This document shows positions 9,322 through 17,935 of a stretch of DNA of 64,000 nt, piece after piece. The notes beneath the pieces were generated by a model. It saw only the letters and a program-made list of their open reading frames with translations, searched no databases and had not been told where the DNA came from. The stretch's first letter is position 1. The number at the start of each line of letters is the position of its first letter. Both the position numbers and the translations under genes were made by a program. The DNA is from an uncultured Brachybacterium sp. GTDB lineage: Bacteria > Actinomycetota > Actinomycetes > Actinomycetales > Dermabacteraceae. The stretch spans positions 620,001-684,000 of the forward strand of contig NZ_CANMSY010000001.1 in NCBI RefSeq assembly GCF_947500705.1, read 5' to 3'.

Positions 9322-9741
9322 TCAGTACGTGTCCTGGGACATCCCGGCGGCGAGGGCCAGCACGGCAGTGGCGAGCACCAGGGCGAGGCAGGGCAGCACG
9401 AGCACCCAGCCTCGCACCCCGCGACGGCGCACGAGCCCCCTTCCCCCGAGCCCGAGGGCGGTCAGCGCGAGGACGAGGGCGAGGGCGCCGAGCGGCGTCA
9501 GCAGCAGAGAGGGCAGATGCCAGTCATGGTGCTCGGTGGCCACCGTCGAATCCGGCGCCGGCAGGTAGTACGTGACGCGGGCGGACTCGATCATGAGCGC
9601 CGTGGCCACGCCCGACCACGCGGCGCCGAGCGTGCCCAGCACGATCGACAGTGCAGCGAAGACGGTGCGGCGCCGTGACGTCACCCCAGGCACGGACGCC
9701 ACCCCAGGCTCATGAGGACTCTCGAGGTGCTCCGCGCTCAC
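9322..9741 (-). CDS. Small membrane protein of unknown function
   Basis: A 139-residue protein with three predicted membrane segments: FAALSIVLGTLGAAWSGV, LLTPLGALALVLALTAL and VLVLPCLALVLATAVLAL. Between the first two lies an extracytoplasmic loop (YYLPAPDSTVATEHHDWHLP). I recognise no family. GTG 9741 has a G-run 6 bases upstream; a GTG slightly downstream is possible. The frame stays open far upstream across the opposite-strand calpain gene, but that part is only its shadow. It is divergent from the calpain-like gene and could be functionally linked to it, though nothing shows this. Confidence 0.65.
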   Translation of the reverse strand: MSAEHLESPHEPGVASVPGVTSRRRTVFAALSIVLGTLGAAWSGVATALMIESARVTYYLPAPDSTVATEHHDWHLPSLLLTPLGALALVLALTALGLGGRGLVRRRGVRGWVLVLPCLALVLATAVLALAAGMSQDTY

Positions 9742-9814
9742 TGCTCTGCCCCCGGGTCGATGGCGATTGCTGCTGCGTCGTGAGACCCGGTGGGCCGGAC
9801 GCCTCGGGACGCTG

Positions 9815-9836
9815 CCATGGGGAGTTCTCCCCCTGG
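9815..9836. promoter_or_regulatory. Palindrome in the -35 region of the calpain-like gene
   Basis: GGGGA-GTTC-TCCCC (9819-9832), extended by CCA/TGG with one mismatch, sits where the -35 would be for the -10 TACTCT at 9857-9862. A regulator site is plausible. Confidence 0.35.
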
Positions 9837-9888
9837 TGGCGGCCCTCTTCCCGCCATACTCTAGCGACCGAGGAGAAGGGGGACCTCG

Positions 9889-11079
9889 ATGAACGCATTC
9901 CTCGGCGCGCACACCGAGCAGCTTCGTGATGCCGGAGGGTCGATAGGTAGAGGTGCTGGAGACCTGGACCGGCTCTTCGAAGGACTCAGCGTCTCGATCG
10001 ACAGGGTCGGATGGATCGGCGAGGACGCGGAGGCGTTCCGGCAGACGTGGCACGCTCAGGTCGGACCGGCCTTCGCGACCTGCGCCGATCATCTCCGGCG
10101 CCGGAAGGACGAGCTGGTGAGCCATGCCGACGAACAGGATGCCGCCTCCGACGCCGACCCGGCTGGAGGCCCCGGGGGCGACGGGGAGGGATGGTCGCAG
10201 GGTGGTGACGGCACGTCCTCGGGATATCGGGGCGAGTCCAGCAATGAGGATGGGAGCCGGACGGATCTGCATCCCGAGGACCGGGAAGGGGATCCGGAGA
10301 TACCTCCGGGGATCGAGGACTGGGACAAGTCCGATCCCCACGCGGAGGATGGGCATCACGCGCCGGACCAGGACATCGATCTCGACGGCAGGCCCTTCAG
10401 CGTCGATGACATCAGCCAGCGCGGTATCGGGGACTGCTGGTTCCTCGCTTCGCTCGGCGCCACGGCCCGCGCCGACCCCGCATGGCTCCGGGAGCAGATC
10501 TCCGACAACGGCGACGGGACCTACACGGTGACCATGTATCACGAGGGGGAACCTGTGGAGATCACCGTCGAGGGCACGTTCAACGCCGCCGGAACCAAGG
10601 GTGGGGACGGCCAGCCGAATTGGGCCTCGATCTATGAGAAGGCCGCGGCGGAATACATGGGAGGTTCGTACGGGGACATCGTCGCGGACCAGCCCGAGCT
10701 CGCTCTCGAGATGATCACCGGCAACGACGCCCGCTATGACGACGGCGCGACTCTCGAGGACATCCAGGGGTATCTCGAGGACGGTCCGGTCGTCGTCGAC
10801 ACGCAGGTCGAGGAGAACGGATGGTGGATCTTCGAGAGGGATCACGTCGAGGCCGACAACATCGTCCCCAACCACTCGTATGTGGTCGATGCAGTCGAGA
10901 TGCGGGAGCACCCGCCCGGCTCCGGCACCATGGAGCAGATGATCAGGGTGCAGAACCCGTGGGGCCCGAATGCTCAGGTGAACGAGAATCCCGGAGGGAG
11001 CCTGTGGCTGACGGAGGCCGAGTTCCAGGAGAACTTCCGGCGCACGAACTATGTCGACGCACCGACCGCCGGAGAGTGA
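9889..11079 (+). CDS. WXG-headed calpain-like cysteine protease, putative type VII-secreted effector
   Basis: A 396-residue protein in three parts. Residues 1-80 are helical with a WIG turn (42-44) between two helices, like WXG100 substrates of type VII secretion. Residues 81-165 are a Gly/Asp/Glu-rich linker. Residues 165-396 are a calpain (peptidase C2) fold with the complete catalytic triad: Cys183 in GDCWFLASL, His329 in NHSYVV and Asn356 in NPWG. The start ATG has a strong ribosome site (GGAGAAGGGG). No calcium-binding EF-hand is seen. The architecture suggests secretion and protein cleavage outside or in a rival cell; this is inference. A short gene 7 bases downstream would be its natural partner. 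Confidence 0.88.
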   Translation: MNAFLGAHTEQLRDAGGSIGRGAGDLDRLFEGLSVSIDRVGWIGEDAEAFRQTWHAQVGPAFATCADHLRRRKDELVSHADEQDAASDADPAGGPGGDGEGWSQGGDGTSSGYRGESSNEDGSRTDLHPEDREGDPEIPPGIEDWDKSDPHAEDGHHAPDQDIDLDGRPFSVDDISQRGIGDCWFLASLGATARADPAWLREQISDNGDGTYTVTMYHEGEPVEITVEGTFNAAGTKGGDGQPNWASIYEKAAAEYMGGSYGDIVADQPELALEMITGNDARYDDGATLEDIQGYLEDGPVVVDTQVEENGWWIFERDHVEADNIVPNHSYVVDAVEMREHPPGSGTMEQMIRVQNPWGPNAQVNENPGGSLWLTEAEFQENFRRTNYVDAPTAGE

Positions 11080-11086
11080 GGAGACG

Positions 11087-11359
11087 ATGATGGACTTCAT
11101 CGATCACCCGCAGGGCACCCAGGCCATGCTCGGCAGCACCCTGGTGGGGATCATGCGGGTCGGACACACGGGCGAGGGGTCAGTGGTCCGGCTGATGATC
11201 CGCAGCCGGGAGGGCGACCTGATCGTCACCGCCTTCGAGGGCGACGAGATCGCCATACCGGGCGATGGCTCCGCTGTCGTCGGCCCCGCCACCGCGCCGG
11301 AGGAGACCAGCGCACGATGGCGGATCGCACTGGCCCATCGCCCTTCGCCGACGCCCTGA
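11087..11359 (+). CDS. Small protein downstream of calpain-like effector, possible immunity protein
   Basis: A 90-residue, mostly beta-stranded soluble protein (STLVGIMRVGH, VVRLMIRSREG, DLIVTAFEGDEIAI). It starts 7 bases after the protease stop at the double ATG 11087/11090, with GAGGAG in front. I recognise no family and see no signal peptide or membrane helix. Its size, cytosolic character and tight coupling to a putative toxin fit an immunity protein or chaperone, but no sequence motif proves either. An alternative upstream start at 11051 would overlap the protease gene and lacks a ribosome site. Confidence 0.75.
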   Translation: MMDFIDHPQGTQAMLGSTLVGIMRVGHTGEGSVVRLMIRSREGDLIVTAFEGDEIAIPGDGSAVVGPATAPEETSARWRIALAHRPSPTP

Positions 11360-11395
11360 GCCGAGGTCGCAGCGCGGCACGGAGCATCCGCCGCG

Positions 11396-13327
11396 TCAGC
11401 GCTCGCTGCGGTGCGCGACCCAGGAGCGGTGCAGCCCGGCGTAGATCCCGCCCTCGAGGGCGACCAGCTCGGCGTGGGTGCCGTGCTCCGCGAGGTCGCC
11501 GTGATCCAGCACCATGATGCGGTCCGCGCGCTCGGCGGTGGAGAGCCGGTGAGCGATGGTGATGGTGGTGCGGCCGCGGGCGAGGCCGTCGATCGCCTGC
11601 TGCAGGCGCACATCTGCGGCGGGGTCGACGGCGCTGGTGGCCTCGTCGAGCACGATGACGTCCGGATCGGCGAGATAGGCGCGGGCCAGCGCGACCAGCT
11701 GCCGCTCGCCGGCGCTGAGGGATTCGCCGCGCTGGCCGACGGGGGTCTGAAGCCGCTCGGGCAGCTCCGCGGCCCAGGCCTGGAGGCCCAGCTCCTCGAG
11801 CGCCTGCTGCATGTCCTCGGTGGTGGCGTCGGGCTTGCCGTAGAGCAGGTTCCCGGCCACCGAGGTGTCGAAGAGGAAGCCCTCCTGCGGGACCATGATC
11901 ACGCGGGCGCGCAGGGAGTCATAGGGCACCAGATCCAGCGGGATCCCGCCGATCAGGATCTCGCCGCTCGCGGGGTCCATCATGCGGGTCAGCAGCTTGG
12001 CGAAGGTGGTCTTGCCGCTGCCGGTCTCGCCCACGATCGCGATCCGGGAGCGGGCGGGGATGGTCACGTCGATGCCGTGCAGCACCTCGGGGCCGGTGGG
12101 ATAGGCGAAGCGCAGGTCTCGGATCTCGATGTCGAGCAGTCCGTCGGGCAGCGGGGTCACGCCGGGGGCCGGGGGGCGATGGTGACCGGTGTGGGGGTCC
12201 ATCGCGCCGGCGGGGTCAGCGACGTCGGCCGGAGTGTCGAGCACGCCGAGCACGCGCCGCCAGCCGGCCACCGCGTTCTGCGCCTCGGAGAGCATCTCGA
12301 TGCCCATCCGGACGGGCTGGCTGAACAGGGAGACGAGGAAGACGAAGGCGATCACGCCGCCGGCGGTGAGGTCGGCGCCGGGCAGGTCGATGCCGAGCGC
12401 GCCGGTGCCCAGCACGATGCCGACCACGACCACCACGGCGGTGGCGAGCCCGTCGGCCGTCTCCGAGAGGAAGAAGGACGCGGACTGGGGCTTCAGCACC
12501 GCGAACTGGGCGTTGCGCACCTCGCCGATGCGACCCACCTGGGAGGCGCGGGTGCGCTCCTCGGTGCCATAGGCGCGCACGGTGGCCGAGCCGACGAGGG
12601 ACTCGGAGACGGCGCCGAGCATCTGGCCGACGTTGGTGCGCACCACCTGGTAGCGGGCCCGGATGCGCTTCTGCAGCGAGCCCATGATGACCAGGATCGG
12701 CAGGTAGCAGAGCCAGACCGCGAGGGCAAGCGGCCAGGAGTAGAAGGCCATCACCCCGGTGGCCAGGACGAGCTGCATGCTCATCACCACCAGCATGATC
12801 CCGCCGAAGCTCATGAACTGGCTGACGGTATCGACGTCGCTGGTCACACGGGAGACCAGCGCACCGCGCTGCTCGGTGCCCTGGGTGAGCAGGGAGAGGT
12901 CGTGGATATGGCGGAAGGCGCGCTTGCGCAGGGTCGCCAGGGAGTGCTCGGCAAGGCGGAACAGGCGCCGGTTCATCAGCACGTTGCAGGAGGCGGTGAC
13001 CAGCAGCACCAGGGCCGCGAGTCCCGCGGCGCCGGCGACGTAGGCGACGTCGGGCGTCTGGGGGGCGATGATCCCGCGGTCCAGGATCGACTGCACCGCG
13101 ATCGGCACCACCACCTTGCCGGCGGTCGCGATGACGGCCAGCAGCAGCGTGATCCACAGCCCGCGCAGCAGCTCAGGGGTCAGCGCGAGGCCGCGGCGGA
13201 TCGTGGCGATCGCGCCCTCGTCGGTCGTGGTCTCGCTCCCGAGGGCGGAAGAGGCGGCGGGAGCCGCAGCGGCGCGGGGAGCAGCGGCGCGGGGAGCAGC
13301 GGCGCGGGGAGCAGGGGCGGCGTTCAT
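11396..13327 (-). CDS. ABC exporter half-transporter, canonical ATPase subunit (second pair)
   Basis: A 643-residue exporter subunit. An Ala/Pro/Arg-rich head (three APRAA repeats, residues 4-25) is followed by six helices and an ATPase domain. Walker A is GETGSGKTT, the signature is the variant LSAGERQ, and Walker B VIVLDEATSAVD has the catalytic Glu. The start ATG overlaps the stop of the upstream subunit by four bases. It is the last gene of the DUF456-ABC-ABC operon, and convergence with the calpain operon leaves 36 bases between them. It should pair with the degenerate-site subunit upstream. The cargo is unknown. Confidence 0.93.
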   Translation of the reverse strand: MNAAPAPRAAAPRAAAPRAAAAPAASSALGSETTTDEGAIATIRRGLALTPELLRGLWITLLLAVIATAGKVVVPIAVQSILDRGIIAPQTPDVAYVAGAAGLAALVLLVTASCNVLMNRRLFRLAEHSLATLRKRAFRHIHDLSLLTQGTEQRGALVSRVTSDVDTVSQFMSFGGIMLVVMSMQLVLATGVMAFYSWPLALAVWLCYLPILVIMGSLQKRIRARYQVVRTNVGQMLGAVSESLVGSATVRAYGTEERTRASQVGRIGEVRNAQFAVLKPQSASFFLSETADGLATAVVVVVGIVLGTGALGIDLPGADLTAGGVIAFVFLVSLFSQPVRMGIEMLSEAQNAVAGWRRVLGVLDTPADVADPAGAMDPHTGHHRPPAPGVTPLPDGLLDIEIRDLRFAYPTGPEVLHGIDVTIPARSRIAIVGETGSGKTTFAKLLTRMMDPASGEILIGGIPLDLVPYDSLRARVIMVPQEGFLFDTSVAGNLLYGKPDATTEDMQQALEELGLQAWAAELPERLQTPVGQRGESLSAGERQLVALARAYLADPDVIVLDEATSAVDPAADVRLQQAIDGLARGRTTITIAHRLSTAERADRIMVLDHGDLAEHGTHAELVALEGGIYAGLHRSWVAHRSER

Positions 13328-15417
13328 CGGGTGCTCTCCTCGTCGACGGGGTCGGACTCGGCGCGGACGACGGGAAGCGCGCCCGTGCTGGTGCGCACCT
13401 CGCACTCGCCCTCGTCGGCCCCCGATTCCTCGTGGCGAGGACGGCCGGTGGCGCCGTGGATCGCGATCGCGCCGGTGACGGTGCGCTCACGCTCGGCGAG
13501 CACGGCGACCGCGGGGTCGGGGCCGTCGCTGGGCTGCGGGGCGGAGGCCTCGAGCAGGTTGTGGGAGATCGCGGCCTCGTCGTAGGCGTCGACCAGGGCG
13601 CGGTAGCCGACGGAGCGGGTGCGCAGCTCCTCATGGGTGCCGGTGTCCGAGACGCGCCCGTGGTCGAGGAAGACCACCTGGTCGGCGAGGGAGATGGTGG
13701 ATTTGCGATAGGCGATCAGCAGCAGGGTCGACTCGGTCATCTCGCGGCGGATCCCGTCGAGGATCGCGAGCTCGACGCTCGGGTCGCAGGCGCTGGTGGC
13801 GTCATCGAGGATCAGCAGCCGGGGCCGGCGGGCGAGGGCCCGGGCGAGGGCGATGCGCTGACGCTGGCCGCCGGAGAGCGAGCCGCCGCGCTCCCCCAGC
13901 TCAGTGTCCAGCCCCTCGGGGAGGGCGTCGACGAAGGTCTCGGCCTGGGCGACCCGCAGCGCCCAGCGCACCGTCTCCTCGTCGAGGTCCTCGCCGAGGG
14001 TGACGTTCTCGCGCACGGTCGCGTCGAACACGAAGGCCTGCTGGAGCACCAGGGCGACGTCCGCGGTGAGGGCGTCGGCGGTGAGGGTGCGCAGCTCGGC
14101 GCCGTCGAGGCTCACGGTTCCGCTGGTCGGTGCGACGAGGCCCGCGGCCAGCAGTGCGAGGCTGGACTTGCCGGAGCCGGTGGCGCCGACGACGGCGAGC
14201 ACGCGGGTGCCCGCAGAGGGGTCGGCGTGCAGGCTGACGTCGTGCAGTGCGTGGCCCTTGCGCAGTGCGAGGTTCGCCCCGTCGACGCCGCGGCCGAGGA
14301 TCACCTGGGAGGGGTCGTCGAGGTAGACGAAGGAGACGCGGTCGATCTCGAGCACCCCCGGGCCCTCCGGGAGCGGGTCCGGGCCGTAGGTGCGCTCGTC
14401 GGCCACGTCGAGGATCTGCTGGACCCGGCCGCCGCCGACGACGGTGCGGGAGAGGTCGCCGAGCACCCAGCCGAAGGAGCGGATCGGCAGCGACATCAGG
14501 GTGAACAGATACGCCACCTCGACCAGCTGGCCGGTGGTGAGGTGCCCGTCCCCGATCCGCCAGGCGCCGAGCACGGCGACGGCGAGGATGCCGAGATTGG
14601 GGAGGGCGTCGATCGCGGGGTCGAACCAGCCGCGGATGTAGCCGAAGCGGATACCGGTCTCGCGCAGGTCATCGGCGGCGCGGTTGAAGCGCTTCTCCTC
14701 GACGTCCTCGCGGCCCAGCGACTTCACCACGTTCGCGCCGTCGAAGGACTCGTGGGCGATCTCGGCGACCTCGGCTCGGAGCTGCTGGGAGCGCATCGCG
14801 ATGGGGGTGGCGAAGCGCTGCAGCATCACGTTGAGGATGATCAGCAGCACGATCAGGGCGAGCATGATCAGCAGGATCGTCGGGTCGATGCGGGCCACGA
14901 CGATCGTCGCGTAGACCAGCATCACGAGGGTGGACAGCGCGAAGGGGAAGGGCGCCATCGCGAAGAAGGTCGCCTCGACGTCGGAGTAGACGGAGGAGAG
15001 CAGGGTGCCGGTGGCCTGGCGGCGATGCCACAGCAGCGGCACCTTCGCGTACACCTCGACGATCCGTTCGCGGTAGAGGCGGAAGAGATCGAACTGGGTG
15101 GCGGCGGCGAAGATGCGCCTGGCCATGACGGTCACGGCGCGGGCCACGGCGATGCCGAGGATCGCGAGGCCGCCGCCGAGGAGCAGGGCGGGCGTCGCTT
15201 CGCCGCGCTCGAAGGAGGGCACGATGACCTGCTCGGTGACGCGGCCGATGACGGCGGAGGTCCCGATCTGCAGCAGGGCGAAGGCGACCGCGCCGAGCAC
15301 GGCGAGGACGAACCATCGCTTCTGCTCCCACGAGCCCTTGAGCAGGCGCTTCAGGCCAGGGACGAGGACGGCGGGGTGCTGGGAGACCGGGTGCTGGCGC
15401 TGGGTGGGCGGGGTCAT
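13324..15417 (-). CDS. ABC exporter half-transporter, degenerate-site subunit (second pair)
   Basis: A 697-residue exporter subunit: six helices, then an ATPase domain with Walker A GATGSGKSS, a standard signature LSGGQRQR and Walker B LLILDDATSACD, in which Asp replaces the catalytic Glu. The C-terminal 60 residues beyond the ATPase domain are a hydrophilic tail not needed for the fold. Its start overlaps the DUF456 gene by four bases and its stop overlaps the partner subunit by four bases. All three are therefore probably made together. Confidence 0.92.
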   Translation of the reverse strand: MTPPTQRQHPVSQHPAVLVPGLKRLLKGSWEQKRWFVLAVLGAVAFALLQIGTSAVIGRVTEQVIVPSFERGEATPALLLGGGLAILGIAVARAVTVMARRIFAAATQFDLFRLYRERIVEVYAKVPLLWHRRQATGTLLSSVYSDVEATFFAMAPFPFALSTLVMLVYATIVVARIDPTILLIMLALIVLLIILNVMLQRFATPIAMRSQQLRAEVAEIAHESFDGANVVKSLGREDVEEKRFNRAADDLRETGIRFGYIRGWFDPAIDALPNLGILAVAVLGAWRIGDGHLTTGQLVEVAYLFTLMSLPIRSFGWVLGDLSRTVVGGGRVQQILDVADERTYGPDPLPEGPGVLEIDRVSFVYLDDPSQVILGRGVDGANLALRKGHALHDVSLHADPSAGTRVLAVVGATGSGKSSLALLAAGLVAPTSGTVSLDGAELRTLTADALTADVALVLQQAFVFDATVRENVTLGEDLDEETVRWALRVAQAETFVDALPEGLDTELGERGGSLSGGQRQRIALARALARRPRLLILDDATSACDPSVELAILDGIRREMTESTLLLIAYRKSTISLADQVVFLDHGRVSDTGTHEELRTRSVGYRALVDAYDEAAISHNLLEASAPQPSDGPDPAVAVLAERERTVTGAIAIHGATGRPRHEESGADEGECEVRTSTGALPVVRAESDPVDEESTR

Positions 15418-15926
15418 GCGGTCACGAAGTGCACGACGACCGCGATCGCGAAGGTGATCGTGGCGAGCATCGCGAGGCCGAACTCGATGAGGATGCCGGT
15501 GCCGAGCGCCTTGATCGCCACCCAGGCCGAGGTGACGCCCTTCTTCCAGTCCTTCTGCCGCAGCGCCTCGGAGACGTACAGACCGATCAGGAAGCCGATC
15601 GGCAGGCCCAGGAAGGGGATCACGAAGATGCCGACGATGCCGGCGGCGATGCCCACATAGACCGGCCACATCGGCACCTCGGCCGCGTGCAGCCGCTTCC
15701 CGGTGAGGACATAGCTGGTGGTCATGCCGATCGCGCCCAGGATCAGCACGATCGCGAACGCGATCCAGGCGGTCCAGCCGCCGATCACGATCGCCCAGAT
15801 CAGCGTCGCGACCACGAGCGTGATGGTGCCGGGCAGCACGGGAACGACGATGCCCATGAGGCCCACGACGTAGGCCAGTCCGACCAGGACAGTCACGATG
15901 ACCTGGACGGTCAGGGAGTCCACCAC
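15414..15926 (-). CDS. DUF456 family membrane protein
   Basis: A 170-residue protein of the DUF456 family, with about five hydrophobic helices and glycine-rich turns (VVPVLPGTI, FLGLPIGFLIG) characteristic of it. The molecular function is unknown. The GTG start at 15926 has GGAGG 7 bases upstream. A -10-like TATAGGAT at 16031-16024 on the minus strand may serve the operon. It is the first gene and overlaps the ABC exporter pair by four bases, which ties it to that exporter. Confidence 0.88.
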   Translation of the reverse strand: MVDSLTVQVIVTVLVGLAYVVGLMGIVVPVLPGTITLVVATLIWAIVIGGWTAWIAFAIVLILGAIGMTTSYVLTGKRLHAAEVPMWPVYVGIAAGIVGIFVIPFLGLPIGFLIGLYVSEALRQKDWKKGVTSAWVAIKALGTGILIEFGLAMLATITFAIAVVVHFVTA

Positions 15927-16069
15927 GATCTTCCTCCAGGATGTTCAGGGATGGGGGCGGTGCGCAGCACGCGACCGGACGCCGGAGAGGGCGAGCCGGG
16001 AAAGCGTCTGCAGGGCCTCGTCCATCCTATAGGGAATGGCCGACGGGCCAGACGAGGAACGCCCCCGGA

Positions 16070-17104
16070 TCACGGCAGCCGCACCACCTGGCCGGCCCAG
16101 GCGAACCCACCGCCGAACCCGATCAGCAGCGCCGTGGCCCCGGCGGGGATCCGCCCGGCCTCGCGCAGCCGGGAGATGGCCAGCGGGATGGTCGCAGCGG
16201 ACGTGTTGCCGGAGGTGATGATGTCGTCCGCGACCACGGCGTCCTCCCGCAGGCCGAGGGCGGCGGCGAGCGGCTCGATCATTCGCAGATTGGCCTGGTG
16301 GGGGACGAACACGTCGATGTCCTCGATGCCGAGGCCTGCCGCCTCGACGATTCGTCGGGCGATGCCGGGCGCCTCGCGCAGCGCCCAGCCGAGCACCTGG
16401 CGGCCCTGCTGCGCGAAATAGGGGCCCTCGCCGGCGGCGTCGGCGTTGGTGGTGACGGCGTTGGTGGTGACGGCGTTGATGGTGACGGCGTCGGCCAGCT
16501 CGGGCTCCGTGCCCCACACGACGGGGGCGATGCCGGGCTCCTCGCTCGCCCGCAGGAGCATCGCTCCCGCCCCGTCGGCCGTGAGGATGCAGGTGGTGCG
16601 GTCGGTGTAGTCGGTGAAGGCGGAGAGCTTCTCGGCGCCGATCACCAGGGAGACCGAGGACGCGCCGGTGCGGATCGACATGTCGGCGACGGCGAGGGCG
16701 TGCTCGAAGCCGGAGCAGGCCGCGCCCACCTCGAAGGCGGCGGGGGCGGGGATGCCGAGCGCCTGGGCGACGCGGCCGGCGGCGCTCGGTGAGCGTTCCT
16801 CGTTCGAGCAGGTCGCGACGATGATCTGGGTGACCTCGGAGGGGTCCACGCCGGCGTCGGCGAGCGCGGCGCGGGCCGCGGCGGCCGCCATCTCCGGCAC
16901 CCCTTCGCCCGCGGCGGCGATGCGCCGGGACTCGATCCCGGTGCGCTGCCGGATCCATTCGTCGTTGGTCTCGACCAGCTGCTCGAGATCCTGATTGGTC
17001 ATCACGCGCTCAGGCCGGTAGTGGCCGGTCCCCACGATCTGCGAGCCGGGGCTCAGGGGTGCCGTGCGGAGGGTGGGACGCGGTGCGGCTGGGGAGGGGG
17101 ACAT
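16070..17104 (-). CDS. fabH: 3-oxoacyl-ACP synthase III (FabH-type)
   Basis: A 344-residue thiolase-fold ketosynthase condensing an acyl-CoA starter with malonyl-ACP to begin fatty-acid synthesis. The triad is present: Cys in VGAACSGFEH, His in VPHQANLRM and Asn in SGNTSAATI. The C-terminal GFGGGFAWAG is normal. A surface insertion around residues 205-225 (VTINA, VTTNA, VTTNA) is encoded by a 15-bp tandem repeat. The ATG at 17104 has GGAG five bases upstream. The gene stands apart from any fab cluster here, so a second copy elsewhere or a specialised substrate is possible. Confidence 0.92.
   Translation of the reverse strand: MSPSPAAPRPTLRTAPLSPGSQIVGTGHYRPERVMTNQDLEQLVETNDEWIRQRTGIESRRIAAAGEGVPEMAAAAARAALADAGVDPSEVTQIIVATCSNEERSPSAAGRVAQALGIPAPAAFEVGAACSGFEHALAVADMSIRTGASSVSLVIGAEKLSAFTDYTDRTTCILTADGAGAMLLRASEEPGIAPVVWGTEPELADAVTINAVTTNAVTTNADAAGEGPYFAQQGRQVLGWALREAPGIARRIVEAAGLGIEDIDVFVPHQANLRMIEPLAAALGLREDAVVADDIITSGNTSAATIPLAISRLREAGRIPAGATALLIGFGGGFAWAGQVVRLP
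16442..16486. repeat. 3 x 15-bp in-frame tandem repeat inside fabH
   Basis: Three units of GGCGTTGGTGGTGAC (the last with one change) encode repeated V-T-T-N-A on the minus strand. Copy number can change without a frameshift. Confidence 0.85.
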
Positions 17105-17160
17105 GTCAGCTCCTGCAGGAAGGTGGCGGACCGGTGTGGCCGGTACTCAGCAGCAGACCT

Positions 17161-17172
17161 TACGGTGCACCT
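17161..17172 (+). promoter_or_regulatory. -10 element of leaderless vanZ-like gene
   Basis: TACGGT (17161-17166) ends 6 bases before GTG 17173. Confidence 0.4.
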
Positions 17173-17841
17173 GTGAACGAGTTGATGCGGCTGGCCCTGG
17201 TGGGCATCGCGGGCGGGCTCGGCGTCTTCGCCATGATCCTGCTGCCCGCGATGTGGCTGCAGCGACGGCGCTTCGGGCGGGTGCGGCCCTCCCGGCTGAG
17301 TGCGGTGGCCACGATCTGCGTGTACACGATGTCGCTCGCCGGGCTCACGATCGCCCCAGCCTATGACGTCGCGACCACCTGCCGCAGCCGCTCGGGCGGT
17401 GCGCTGCGGCTGGACCCCTTCCACACCCTCTCCGAGCTGCTGGGGATGCAGCGCGGTGGCGCCGGTCTGCTGGAGCTGGCGACCAGCTTCCCGGTGCTGC
17501 AGATCCTCATGAACATGGCGCTGTTCGTGCCGCTCGGGCTGATCCTGCGGGGCGTGTTCCGCCAGGACACCACCACCTCGCTCGCCCTGGCCGTGCTGCT
17601 GTCCGCACTGATCGAGCTCACCCAGTTCACCGGGGCGTTCGGGATCTATCCCTGCGGGGTGCGTATCGCGGACATCGAGGATCTGCTGGCCAACGCCGCC
17701 GGAGCCTGGGCCGGGGCGCTGCTCGCTCCCCTGCTGACCCGTTGGCGGGTGCCGCTGTTCGCGCGGGAGGAGCGGCGGCGAGGGGCCGGCGGGGAGGACG
17801 GCGACGACGAGGTCGAGGATCTGTTCCGTCGGGAGTTCTGA
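17173..17841 (+). CDS. VanZ-like family membrane protein
   Basis: A 222-residue protein with four to five membrane helices. The family core is visible as LNMALFVPLGLILRG-like text (residues about 112-128) followed by ALIELTQFTGAFGI and RIADIEDLLANAAGAWAGA, the classic VanZ acidic helix pair. VanZ proteins are linked to teicoplanin tolerance, but most homologues have no proven role. GTG 17173 is preceded by a -10 element rather than a ribosome site; the frame extends to 17059 but overlaps the fabH start. It is divergent from fabH. Confidence 0.88.
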   Translation: MNELMRLALVGIAGGLGVFAMILLPAMWLQRRRFGRVRPSRLSAVATICVYTMSLAGLTIAPAYDVATTCRSRSGGALRLDPFHTLSELLGMQRGGAGLLELATSFPVLQILMNMALFVPLGLILRGVFRQDTTTSLALAVLLSALIELTQFTGAFGIYPCGVRIADIEDLLANAAGAWAGALLAPLLTRWRVPLFAREERRRGAGGEDGDDEVEDLFRREF

Positions 17842-17935
17842 GACCCTCAGAGCGCGGTCGCGGGGCGGGCCGGGCTAACCCTCGCCGCCTTCCACGATGG
17901 GCTCGAACTGATGCTGCGCGGCCTGGTCCCGCCCG

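Noticed and set aside
15945-16025. A 26-codon leader ORF behind TATAGGAT, upstream of the DUF456 gene
   Set aside because: Too short and without a stall motif or terminator structure; only the -10-like sequence is worth noting.
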